Assembly: GCF_964204645.1 (NCBI RefSeq)
Contig: NC_134025.1
Coordinates: 7,755,001 to 7,819,000, forward strand
Origin: Tubulanus polymorphus
Lineage: Eukaryota; Nemertea; Palaeonemertea; Tubulaniformes; Tubulanidae
DNA length: 64,000 nucleotides
Direction of reading: 5' to 3'
The notes beneath the pieces are model-generated. The model searched no databases, was not told the origin of the DNA, and was given only the letters and a program-made list of their open reading frames with translations. Both the position numbers and the translations under genes were made by a program. Below, piece by piece: positions 51,206 to 63,800 of this stretch. The stretch's first letter is position 1. Every line of letters begins with the position of its first letter.

Positions 51206-54126
51206 ATGGCTGAGGGCGGTGTGTTGTTTTTTACGTGTGATATCTGCGGTCAAGAAGGATTATCAGAGAACGACATGAAAACGCATGTACTTATCGAGCA
51301 TGTTGAAGGTGCTATCACTTGTCCTTTCTGTGACATAGAAGGGAGCACTTCGGAAGAAATGAACATGCATATCAATGCTGAACATCTCGATGTTCTGAGC
51401 CCAACAAAAACTGAAATAAACGGACCTCTAGCACCGGCTTTGCCTAACCGAAAAAGTTCTTTTAATCCTAGAAAGAATAGTGGCGATGAAGTTAATGGAA
51501 TGCATGTCGATGACAATAACAGTTTAGATTTGGATCCATCTCCTTCTAGTAGTGAATGTTCATTGGAATTGGTTCACTCGTCATCGAGTAGCTCGCGACT
51601 GTCCGATGAAGAGCAAGTGAAAAAACGTGCTAAATTACGTCTGAACGTCACCATAAATAGTCCACGTAAAACCAAATGCGACACCGTGCAATCTGCATTC
51701 ACTGAAATGCGAAAATCTGCTCGGAAAGATATACAAATTGTAAACGTGCTGGATGAACCGGATGACAACGCGAATAGCGACATGGTTGAGGTTTATTCAT
51801 GTCCGTTGTGCGTGTGGACGACGACGAATGAAGACGAAATCACTCGACACGTTAATGTTCAACATTTAGATCTTTTGAGCCCGGCTCTGAAAAACAATAA
51901 CCGAACGGTTAACGGCGTACGTTACGACAGCGAAAATAACGTTATCGCTGAAGACCCTGATGCCCCTGTGCAGTTTATTTGTCCAATCTGTGGCCTGCTC
52001 GCCGATTGCGCACTGACGTTAGAGGTACATGTAAATACTAAGCATTTAGAAATTCTCAGTCCAGATAGCGCTCAGGTGACTGCTAGTAACTCTATGGTGA
52101 ACCACGAGGAAATGTCTGAAGATGCTGTACACCAGTGCCCTGTATGTGGTATGGAAGATTTTGATCCTTACACTCTCACTACTCATGTCGAAGGTCATTT
52201 TTCAGCGGCTAATACTCCTGGTTAGTAGGTTACATCGATAGCAATAGAACTTGGAATCGAAATTGCCTTAGTTAGATGGCAGGTTAACAATTCAAACCTT
52301 TTTGTAGCTCCAGAAGCTGCTGATAATATTGTTGCGCAAGAATTGGAAAGACGAGAAAAGATGGCAGCACAACATCAAGAACAAAAGGAATTTGATAAAC
52401 TTCAGGTAAATCATTACTGACAATTTGATTTCAATGTTCGTAATAGCTTCCATATTCAGTAGCATCAATAATGATATTATGAATACATTTTTCAGGCAAT
52501 GTATGGTATGGACAATAAAACTGATTTTGTCAAACAGACTGAGAAGAACTTAGAAAGAGCTGTCGTCCGTGGAGACATGTCTATATCTGATTATTATGCC
52601 AAAAAATTGGACATTCAGCAAGCCAACACACTTGGAGTTGATGATGGTCATTCATGCACAAAAGGTATCGCGCTACACGGTAGTGAAGAGGTCAATTCTT
52701 TCACGGAATCATTTCGTTTTGTAAGTCTAAAAAAATTGTCTGAATTCATCTCTGCAGGTATCACTGTCAAGCTTCGGGAATTTTATCAGAACAATAACAG
52801 TGTCCATCAGTGGTGGTTGTGTTCTGATTTGGATCACTATGCATCAACGTACGGAGATAAGGGTTGGGGCTGCGGTTACCGTAATGTACAAATGTTACTC
52901 TCTTCACTGGCTATGCACAGGTCATATCGACTTGTTTTATTTAATGGTGAGTTTTGAATACCTGAAGCCTCCAATTAAAAGTACGACAAAGTTAGAATTT
53001 ATGGAAGCTAATACTTAATGAAATTTAAGTTATTTCCATCGATGCTATTTATTTGCCAAGTTAAATACAATTGATTTATTTGGTACATGTAATTTGCTAT
53101 TCAGGTCGACCAATGATTCCATCCATTCCAAAAATTCAGCGTTTAATCGAAGCTGCCTGGCAAAAAGGCTTCGATCTCCAAGGTTGTGAACAGTTAGGTG
53201 GAAAGGTGGTCGATACAAACAAGTGGATAGGGGCTACAGAAGTTGTTGCTACTCTTGCTTCATTAAAGATCAAGTAAGTGGTAGATCAGTTTAAATAAGC
53301 TGTTCAGGGACAAATGAAATATATATATAGAATTTACACTGAAGTCTGGACCTGTTTGATAGCTAGTGTAGATAACATGGATGATTGAATATATGTATGT
53401 TTCAGGTGTCAACTGGTCGATTTCCACGCCCCAACTAACCAGGATGGCACCCACCCTAGAATGTTCGAATGGGTACGAGATTACTTCAAAATAGCATCAG
53501 ATTTCAAACCACCTCTTTATTTACAACACCATGGTAAGCTGAATTTCGAAATGGTCCGATTTATTTTCAAAAACTGGGCCCCTAAATAGATTTTGCAACA
53601 TTGCAGTTTTGCTGTGATTTTGAGAAGGTCGTAAAGGATTGATTTTTTCGTTCTGACAGGACATAGTCGAACCATCATTGGAGCTGAGCAGGCGCGGGAT
53701 GGGTCGATCAAGTTGCTGATATTTGACCCGATTTATACTCACAAACAAATGCAGCAGTTCATGGGAATGATTAATAACAATATGATGCGAACAATGAGAC
53801 GTAGTTTAAACAGCATGAAAGCGAAACAGTACCAGATTGTAGCTGCACGGGGTATACTCAGCGATACTGAATATGAGGTAAAGGCACAGTCAACTGTTCG
53901 TGATATTCTCGAATGTTTTCATTGCAACAAACATGTACAATATACAGTACATGTACAGAGAAGAGTATGATACGCCTAACTCAGATATACGCATAGTGAC
54001 TAGAAATTATGGTCCCAAATGATCTGACTTACGTGTGTTCAACTGTATACCAGTATCTTAAACTGTCTTTTCATTTTGGCTTTTCAGGAAAGTAAGATTA
54101 TCAAATCAGACCGGATTCCAGCTTAG
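51206..54126 (+). CDS. ZUP1: ZUP1 (ZUFSP), zinc-finger K63-specific deubiquitinase
   Basis: Seven exons join in phase to 705 residues: 51206-52220, 52308-52405, 52496-52946, 53105-53273, 53406-53533, 53660-53877, 54088-54126. Five C2H2 fingers lie in exon 1: residues 11-32 (CDICGQEG...H-H), 39-60, 198-219, about 253-275 and about 310-330. A charged helix in exon 2 (VAQELERREKMAAQHQEQ) matches the ubiquitin-binding MIU. The C-terminal C78-type peptidase has the catalytic Cys in GDKGWGCGYRN (about residue 495), the His in HHGHSRTIIG and the Asp in LLIFDP. The end (KSDRIPA) resembles the human C-terminus. ZUP1 cleaves long K63-linked ubiquitin chains and protects genome stability. It is longer than the human protein (578 residues), mainly in the linker between fingers 2 and 3 (61-197). 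The ATG gives MAEGGVLFFTCDICG, directly before finger 1. A 93-base in-frame segment in exon 3 may be an intron. Confidence 0.94.
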
Positions 54127-56051
54127 CGAGTATGTTATTATCATTACCATCCTATGAGATGCAATGAGCTGGCATTGAAGATGGTTATATTTCGTTCATG
54201 CTTTTAATATGTTCAGGGATTGAATGAACGACATTCTACAGCCTAAGTGTGTGTACACAGCTACGTTATAAACTGTATATGGTACTGGCAGCAAAGCATA
54301 ATTTATATATACACAACTTGCATTATATTTCTCCGCCTTATCATCATCTAGATTAGTCTGTGTATTGTGCCCGTATTATCGTTATTACTATTGAAATTAT
54401 TGTTATATGCAAATCATATGTAAGCATGCACAATACAAGCACAATTTCGCTAAACAGGGCATTGAGAAATTTTTGTAATGAATGAAATAGTGTTCCCTAG
54501 GTTTGTGCCTCTTAAAGCACTTGCTGCTATTCACTACATTACCTTTGAAGGGTAGCTATTATGAATTTCACAGCTTGGAGGAGTGATACCATTAGTGCAT
54601 GTGTAGCTAGTTTGATGTTTATATTTGAATCTATGAATTCCCTGATATCATAAGTGTAATTAATTGGGTAATAATTATATGTTTAATTAACGCCAAACTG
54701 GGTATTTTACTCAGATCCTGTGCCCTGGTTCGGGTGCCTTTGAGAGTCATATGGTTAATGCATTTGTCTTTTAGATGCTTGATGTTCCTGTACAATCTAA
54801 GTGTTATAAGTATTTTTACATCATTTCTTCAGTGGTTTCAACATCATTGTACAGAAGTATGAGGATATTGGTAGAACTGACCGCTTTATACTTTTAGATA
54901 CATTATGTCGGTATAATGTGCATTTGTGTAAATATTCATGGAATACTCATGAAAGTCTATCTAGTCCGGTCATTAACAATAACGTAAAACAGATCACATA
55001 ATCAATAGACATTATTCTTGAATTGTCTGAAGTCTCTGGATAAATTTTAAGAAAGAAATATACGCTGCTGCCAACATTCATGTACATTTATATATACATA
55101 TATATTTTATATCTTATGTATATTTGACGATCTCTTACCTACTGTGTACTTGCTGAATATAATGGTTTATCCAGTCTTCAGGCTTTCGTGGAATCTTTTC
55201 CAGACAATCGAATGTTCTGTCTTATTTTTTAGGCCACTTGGAGCCAAGACCAAGCGGGCTATTGCATTCAATTTTCCCATCAGGGCCTATCATCACTAGA
55301 AAAATTTGGTTGATTGGAAACAAGATGGCCATCTTATGTTCAGTTAGGTCTGAATTCTTAGGCCTCCAGCTTCTCTATGGTTTGTTATATTACATGTAAT
55401 TTTCATGGCATGTTCTATGATTGTGGCAAGTTTAAAGGTACTGGTAATAGGTTTCTGTATCTGTTCGACAGGGGGCATTGCATATTGAAATTGTCAGATT
55501 ATCGAGCAGTTCAGACCACTTCCCTAGTTGCCTTGGTCGCCCTGGACCCTAAGTTTGAATATACAATACTTTAAGGTGGGGTACATGTATATTACTTACT
55601 AAATGTATATCCTACATATTATGAGTGCATATCTTTAGAAATTATGTAATGCATTAAAGGTCTAGGAAAATCGATAAGACTAAATTTATAAGGAAAAACG
55701 TAATTGACAGTTTATCATGTGTTTACTCTCCAGGATTGACATATATATTATGTGGATTTATGAAGTGGATCAAGAATTAAATTTTCACTGTCAGCGATGT
55801 TTTTGCTTGACCACATTATTTGTCTTCCATTTACTTCCACTTATTGGCACGGTCATGGCTTTTTTATCCATTAGTTGCATTTAAAACGTGTATTTAAGTC
55901 GTAGTGTAACGTTTTTGCATACTCATGCCAGAGGCGCGGCCTTGTCACGTGGTTTCCAAACCAGTTTCCAATTTGTATTTGCATATTATGTAAATGTGTC
56001 AAAATGTTGTTATTGTTTTTAATTATTGATACTATTTTTCACTCGAATAAA
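54127..56051 (+). other. Long 3' untranslated region of ZUP1 (inferred)
   Basis: No coding exon follows the ZUP1 stop. The AT-rich sequence runs to a canonical AATAAA at 56046-56051 followed by a T/GT-rich stretch, which would give a UTR of about 1.9 kb. No earlier AATAAA in a good context was noted, so one long UTR is the simplest reading. A frame at 55377-55574 is chance-like. Confidence 0.45.
56046..56051 (+). terminator. Candidate polyadenylation signal of ZUP1
   Basis: AATAAA followed within 40 bases by TTTATTGTTGCTGC and a T-rich run, a typical downstream element. It lies 1.9 kb past the stop codon. Confidence 0.45.
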
Positions 56052-57585
56052 TTTATTGTTGCTGCTTTATTTTGCCGAGTTTTTTTTATGATACAGCGCG
56101 AGGAATATGTGGGTGGTTCTTTTTTTTATTTTGATCGGAACTGATCTGGTAGACCTCACTCGGAAATGTGTTCAATGTGGATACCCAAATTGGACTCCAA
56201 GTGATTCCGTGTAGACCCTGGTCTATGAAGTAAATGATCGAATTTATTATACACGTATTGTATTGTACATGTTTTTTAGTGGTGAGGCTAATGTACAAGT
56301 AAGCACTTTCAACGCTTTTTAGTGCGGAAAAGGTAATTGCACTTTTTTATTGAATTGCGTCCAATAATAAAATTATTGAACTGCTTATATATCATTTGTC
56401 AAACCATTACAATATAGCCTCCATGGACAGACTGACCCTGTTTTGTAGGCAAAATATCGGACAGAATTAATTTTGGAACTTATTTCAAAAATTTCCTTTA
56501 ATTTTAGTTCTTTGTTGACGAATAATTTCACAAAGCGTGCGTTGGTGGAATCGGCGATTAGTAAATTAGCGATCTCGACTGTCTAGTGTTGCCTCTGCGT
56601 ATAACGATAGCGGAAAAAACATGAACTAACACAATACTCGCTTGCCGCCAATCTTTGAACGGCCGTACTGGACAAACATTTACCGATCGGACCGGATTCC
56701 GAGAAAATTCTCAGACTCCGCAAAAAGTGGAAATTTGATTTATTCTGTATATGAATTGTAATTGATTGAATTGTAATTGATTGAAGAGATTTTTTGGTAA
56801 AAGAAAAATTAAATTACTATGTATCAATAATTTCATCAACGTATTATTAAGCTTTATGAATGAATCTGCTTTCGAAGTCGATTTTCAAGCCTTTTTAGTA
56901 GAACCCGTCCTATGAGGCACCAACAACTATTCTTCCTGATCCTGCAACCCTTACTGTCGCAAGTTTGTTTCGTGAATGCAAACTTGTTTTTCTACGGACA
57001 ATTTCCTTCCTCGTACATCACACTATAATTAGGTGCGCCATGATGTCAGAGCTAGGTATGTATAAGTGATAATGGATCTGGCCATTAGCACGAGCTATTT
57101 CTGCTGATAAGAAAAGAAGAACAAGCAAATGACAATGTCTTTAGATAGCATCTCAGGAAAATTGGCTTTTGAACTTGCTTTGCCTACTAGATGCATCCCC
57201 GTTTTCCCTGGGCTTAATTGCCTGATCCAACTATAAAGCTCAGCCCAACAAACAACGAGGAAACGGAAAGGTTTACTCAGGGAATTATAATACATGTTTT
57301 GTGACTCCAGTTATTTTAGTATTCACTGATTCATTCGTACGTCTAAACGAAAGACGAGAAGAAATATGGTAGACGAGAAATGGATATTTATTAACAAGAT
57401 TATAGAGCCTTATTGAACAGAGAATGAATTAGTATCACGTACGCCTCAGGGCCCGTGAATTAGGCCTAATAATAACAATTTAAAGATACATGTAGTTATC
57501 GCAATCACAACCCTCTTATTTATCTCGAAGCATGTAAACTAACTCGAAAACTCGCTGTGTCCATGGTACAATTTTTCAATAACTC
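56052..57585. other. Intergenic region between convergent ZUP1 and the class C GPCR
   Basis: No exon was seen on either strand. The only repeat noted is a 15-bp unit (GAATTGTAATTGATT) present twice in tandem at 56753-56782. Open frames at 56086-56298 (-) and 57095-57295 (-) are chance-like. Confidence 0.5.
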
Positions 57586-57591
57586 TTTATT
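57586..57591 (-). terminator. Candidate polyadenylation signal of the class C GPCR
   Basis: TTTATT on the plus strand (AATAAA on the minus strand), about 210 bases past the receptor stop codon. A second candidate lies at 57387-57392. Confidence 0.4.
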
Positions 57592-57801
57592 ACACCGATA
57601 CCCCTTTTCCGGGTCCAGATGTATATAGTGAAATTTATAAACCTTAGAATTAAAACAATCCATCGATACATATAGAAATTTACATCACCATGATATTAAC
57701 ATGATAACAATAAGTATGTAAGTGAAGTCGGCAGCAGGCAGCGAGAGAAGTCACTAGAATTCATTTACGAAGTTCTCAGCTATCGAACTGACAGCAGGGA
57801 T

Positions 57802-60800
57802 CTATTGCAGGTCGTTTTGGGGTTTTACGATTGAATTATGTAATGGTGACGAGATTGACTTTTTATTCGTAATCATCGGAGATTCTGCTACCGCTCGGCT
57901 GCCGTTTCTCGCCGTCGTTTGGAGAACCCTGATATCGTTTTCATCGACGAACATTACTGCGTACAATTTCGGCAAGAACAAACACACATGAACTACGTAT
58001 GAATTTATTATCATTGCCAGTGTCAGATAGACGACTTTCGCTTTTTCTTGAGAAGCCGTGAAAAAAGTCGGAATGAAAACTAACCATAGAATGAGCGTCG
58101 TATATACACTGAAACTGATGAAACGAGATTCGTTGAAGTTTTCGGGCACTTTTCTCGACCTGATCGCGTAGTATGTACACGCAATGATAAGTATTAAGTT
58201 ATAAGATACGCAGATCATTGTTGTCCTCATAGATGTATCACATCCTAGTTCTACTTTTTTCACGGTCAAGATGCGCATGTACAACTTCCGATGAGGCGGT
58301 TCAACGGCAGCTATCAACACACAAACGAATACCTAAAAAAGAAGAAAACAAGAATTCGGTGAATCTGTGATCTTATAATGCCACTTATCAATGATGTTTT
58401 TACTGGCTTGGTTTCTCAACGCAAATTCCCATTGTCAAATAAAGTTGCCTTTTCAAGTTTCATTTCTTTTTCAAAAATATGATGAAATGATTAGGGAAGC
58501 AGGGAGCTTCAAGGGAACTTCCCTGGGAAGAGTGAAAATAATACTGGTAAGACGTTGGAAAATGTGAGTTTTGGCAAGTCATGAAACGATCTGCGGGAGC
58601 CACCAAAAGTATAAAAATGACATAAACCGGAAACCACGTGCATCGACCATGAAATTAGATCGAGACGTATTGTTTTATGTTGTTGGGGGTTATGTTTGAT
58701 TACTCAGATAATGATATCCATTCCATTCATTCTAGTAGGAGGGCTGCTCAACGAAGACAATAAATAAGCTTCGCGTTTATGGTCAAGAAACTGATCAATT
58801 AATCATCGCCACAAAACAGACGATAAATCGGGTGATTAATGAAACCTTTTGCGTAATCTGGAAAGCGCCGACGACAGAGGATTACACGCCATGATGTGAA
58901 CAAACTACCGATACATAAACCTCGAGCTGAAAACAGGCATTAACTTTTTAGCTGTCGTAGAAAATCAAGGATCAAATTCAGTAATATCAAAGACTTGTTG
59001 GCGCGTTATAGACAATGGCAAATGTCTACTACAAATGATAGATGATAGATGTACCTTGGAGCATGGACGTATAAACTAGTTTATATGTCCATGCTTGGAG
59101 TAATCATTTGAAATGATTTCAAATGATTACTCCAAGGATGTACGTAATATAACGAAAGTGCAGTAGATATTCTTCATTTCTGAACGTATATGTACATTTC
59201 CTATTGAAACTAACAGAGATCAAAATAGCAGATATATTCTTTTAAGATTACAAAATCGCATCTTGCTGCAGTACAGATAGCATAGTTATCCGTGGGATTT
59301 CGAGTTCATTACATTTCATGGAAATCAAATCAATTTAGGCGCACTTTTCATCAGTAAAATTCAATTCTGACATGAAATTCGATTAGCTATGACAATCATT
59401 ATAATTTGATTTCCACTGGTGACTCAAATTGTCTTTTTCCTTCTCTGAACCGAACGAAGGAAGTCATTTTGATTGCAGTGCGGAAGATTCGCCAGTGTTT
59501 GCAAATACTCAAGCGCTGTATAACCGATAGATATCTAATTTATCAAAAATGAAATAAGAGTTATGAAATGTATTTGTTTACATATGCCAAAATCCACAAT
59601 ATTGTAATCGTTATTTCGAAATGCCAATATTCGCACACAGAACCCCTTAAATATCACATATATGCTAGGTATCAAAGTATCAAAGTCCAAATTACTCAAG
59701 GGATTCTCCAAGTGTATTTTGATCAAACTATAGGTATTGCTACCTCTGCCTATATAGTAATAACAGCGCTTATTGATGGACAATTCTATACGGCTGCGCT
59801 GCTGATCTCGTCTAATATTGACTTAAAAACGTATACTGTATCGTTCTACATGTCTGCCCGATTAGATATAAACGAAAAATGATCGGCTTAAATACCGAAC
59901 CAATGCGAAATAAATCAGTAAATTGTTTATCTGAATACGAGCACTCGGGTGATTTATACAGCGTTTTGCGAGTAGAACCGAGTTTTATTATATCTTCAAT
60001 TCATAAAACCAATAACGATTAGCAATACGTAAATAAACCACAACCCGTTTCGGGATGGAATATCACTTTGGCACTACGGGACGTGTATAGGTCTGTAAAT
60101 TATAAATCGGGCTCACGGGAAATTGGACAACCGAATGGATTTCGAAGTGAACCTGTATTTCGATTAGAAAGATTTCGATATTTTTACGTTCATGCAATCA
60201 TTACAACTAGCATCTGTGTCTACATGATTTTGCTCTCAAGATATTCAGTAGATCAGTCGATTAGGAATGATATATTACCACGAACAGCGCAAAACCGGTC
60301 CATAATTCCAGGATATAAACCAAGGGCACAATCATTGCTGAAACATTACGACTATAAGTCTTCATTAGAGCAATGTAGCTAAAATCAGCAACTGGCCCAG
60401 GGCACGGATTTTGAGTCTTTGTGAACGTAAACCATGTGTACCATCGTAAGTCATTTCCCGAGAATATGTTCATACATTCACCATTCACATTTTAGAATTC
60501 GATTCATCACAGTGATAAACAGTAACTGTTAAGTTGTTAGGATAACTTTTAAACATCTAAACGCTTTCAACACACATCTAAGAGCCAAGTCCATCCGCGA
60601 CTTACCCGCTGAAGAAACTCAAAGGTACTCAAGATAATACAAACCAAGTGCCGAAGATATTAAAATAAAGAACGCGTGTATTTTCTGTATGCAAATTCTA
60701 GAATTTGTACACCACGTAAGCGTTCAAATTAATAGAACTATAGTAGAATGGATATTCGTTCCGATTGAAAAAATTGTCTTGTTTCATCAATTTTCTATGG

Positions 60801-63800
60801 GTACGATACATGTAACATTGCGTCTAAGATTTGTTGGTGAATTTCATTCTATTGGCAACATGCTGCTCTCGTTGAAGACGATCGGTCACAAACAAAGGCT
60901 GTTGGCGATCCCCTCTCAAACATTATAGTCAATTAAACCAGATATAATTTCTAATAAATCATTCGTTAGACCATAAAATGATGACGAACGATATCGCTGT
61001 CTTGCTTTACAATAGTATATCAGATTATAGTGCACCACGTATTGATTCAGAACCGGTTTAAAATGTTTTGAGGGAACGCGCATGTTTTCGTTTAGAATTA
61101 CTTAATCAAAAAAAACCCTCTTTGTTATTCTTGAGATGTTCTTGCCTCCGCGCTTTTGAATCTGTTTCAAAAGATTTGAATTCAAGGCCACACACGCACT
61201 GCTCTAATTATTTAGAGTGTGAAGTCATGTATTCGTTTTCCTGTAGTACTGCCGTGCCTCTAATGAAATTGGAATGTGATCATTGACACGTAGCGTGGTT
61301 TTTAATCTAATTCGCTTATAAAGAAAAGTATGCTTTATCGATGCCTGCAACGAAAATCAATCTAACTGGGAACAGATGAAATTCCATCTCCACCATCGGA
61401 ATTCAATTATTGCGAAATAGAAATGTGAAGGGTACAAAAACAACGACAGTCAACAAATAACTGGTCTTCAATGACTGATAGTGTGGCATATTGTCCTAGC
61501 GTCTGCATCGCGAGTCAATTAATTTCACCAACAGCACTGTATTCTATTTGGCTTGATTTATGCATTTCTATTTGGAGAATTGGTTCTTGACACAAGCACC
61601 TCTATTTCATTTGTGAGGCTGTGATTTGATTTTGCTGGAATAATTGTCAACGAGAAGCTAGAAAGCTCTTCATGCAATCTTAATCTCTATCATCTAAAAA
61701 CTGTGTATGATATATCAAAGTTTCGATTACCATACATAACTTTAGTTTAAAGCAGAAAATATCGTACTTTTTACATCATAGGTAACATTTCTTTTGCTTC
61801 TCGGAGGTTGATTTGAAATGAAAAAGAAGTCCTACGACATCAACAACATTAGTGTGACGACAAAATGTATTTATATGGCTGCTTCTCGCGAAATCATAGA
61901 CATTACTAGTAAATTATTGCAAATTCTTTTTAGCATCGGTCTTTTACTGCTATCGGAAATTGCCTTCAAGACTACAGTAGAAATTAATCGGCGAAACTGA
62001 GTGAGGTTGCATAAAAAAACGATCACTGGCAAAGGAAATACGCAACCATATTTCAATTTTTGAAGCACAGATCGCTGATAGGACACGGTCTCTGGTGAGA
62101 TTACAACTAAGCCCTATATTTCATTTTTCCCCACTCGCCGGTCTAACATTGGTTAAGCCAGAGGTGCCTATCTGGTGGCTGATTTGGGACATAAGGTAAC
62201 ATTTTGATATGCAAACGAGGGTGCTAGAACGCTTGAACGTTGAAATAAGACAAAGGCGAATTTCTCTCAAAAAGCCATAATACTTTCAGATCAATAGAGT
62301 TCTTCAGATCAATAGAGTTCTTCTATCACACAAACACCATTTTAAACCATAAAGTTTTTTAAATGGTGTGCACGGTGCTTTTTAAATCGACCGACCATTG
62401 TACCCATCAAATATACACTTTATGGACATGGGCACTAATAACGTTGATAGCTTTGAGTGGCGAATGGAGAGTTCTGCAAAGCCGTCACTGCGGGAACTGG
62501 TTGGTTGTTGAACTTACCTGCACTGTGATAAGTATCGAGGCAATGACAATCTGTGATTTACTGTTTACGAATCTTGGCGGTCGTTTCGTCCTGCTGCCAT
62601 AATAGAATATCGAAAATATTCTCCTCGTTTTCACCATCAGCGGAGCATAAGTAAAGGTGAAACTGACGTGAAATCCGAATTGCGTCACTTGACAAGTAAT
62701 CATCGACGGTTTGGCGAAAAAAACGAAACACAAAAAAAGCGAACAAAATATCCCCAACAAAATCATATACATGATTTCCGTACTGGACGCTTTTATAAGT
62801 TTAGAGTTTCTGAAGTATGTGAATATTACGAAAATGATAATCGTTACGATAATTCCAATGCTTGCTAATGTAGATATACCAATAGCTACAGGTTCTGACC
62901 AGTGTATGAAAGTTGGTTCTATGTTCATGCAGGTATGCCAGAGTTTGTCGGGCCACTGGAATTGGGGACATTTCGTACACTTGCTTCGATTTTCGTTGGT
63001 TATTTCATTTTCCCGACAACGTTTACATTCCCAACAACAAGGCACATCTTTGGGCAGGCGATAGAAACCGGGTGAACAGTGCTCCGAACACGCTGATATT
63101 GGAGGTGAGGATGAGTTACTTTTGAAACCATACGGCCAAACTACCTTTCCATCGTCATACATGCTCAAATCATCATTGGCAATATGATACAGGCCAACTC
63201 TTCGAGCATGTCTTAAGCCGTTAACAAGTTGGAAATTCCTGATTTCCAAATAACCAACTACATCGCCATTGCTATCAAATTCTATCTTCCCGACTAACCC
63301 TTCGAAACTAACGTTCCCAAGAAAGCTTCTCAATAAAGAGCCAGTAACACAAGTTCTTACATTTTTACTCGTGTTCAAACATTCGCTTACAATCAGCGTA
63401 TGGAGTGCATTTGCATACGCGTATACACTGTCAATTACAAGCGAAACGGTCAAATCAGAACTGTTTCTCAATAAACTACATGATTCAGAATGAGGCGAAC
63501 AAGAACTCTCTACGATGTCATCGAACAATGTGAGATCTCCGCTGATATTCAAAGTTCGCATTGATCTGTAATACTTTTCGAAGCCCGGGTCGTGCACTGT
63601 GAATTGGGTGACTCCGAACGAGCCAACGGGGATCTTTTGGAATTTGTCCGTGGACGCGATGATTGACGTTATAGAATCGGAAAAAATGAATACGTATTTA
63701 TCCGTCTGCTGCGCGCGAGAAACAGCATCGATGAAATTTACCGTATCGATAGTGTTCGCGAAAACGATCACGACTTTGGATTTGCCAAGTATAAGCCGTC

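Larger units (their letters stand above)
58333..62517 (-). other. 4.2-kb intron of the class C GPCR
   Basis: It is bounded by a strong donor (CAG|GTAAGT, 62517) and acceptor (TTTTTTAG, 58333). It contains two abutting palindromes (59055-59136) and a partial copy of the dispersed repeat (59,538-59,690). Open frames on both strands (59535-59882, 60068-60488, 61818-62086) lack features and are judged chance. Confidence 0.6.

Noticed and set aside
62711-63064. 117-codon plus-strand frame
   Set aside because: Antisense shadow of the receptor transmembrane and cysteine-rich exon.
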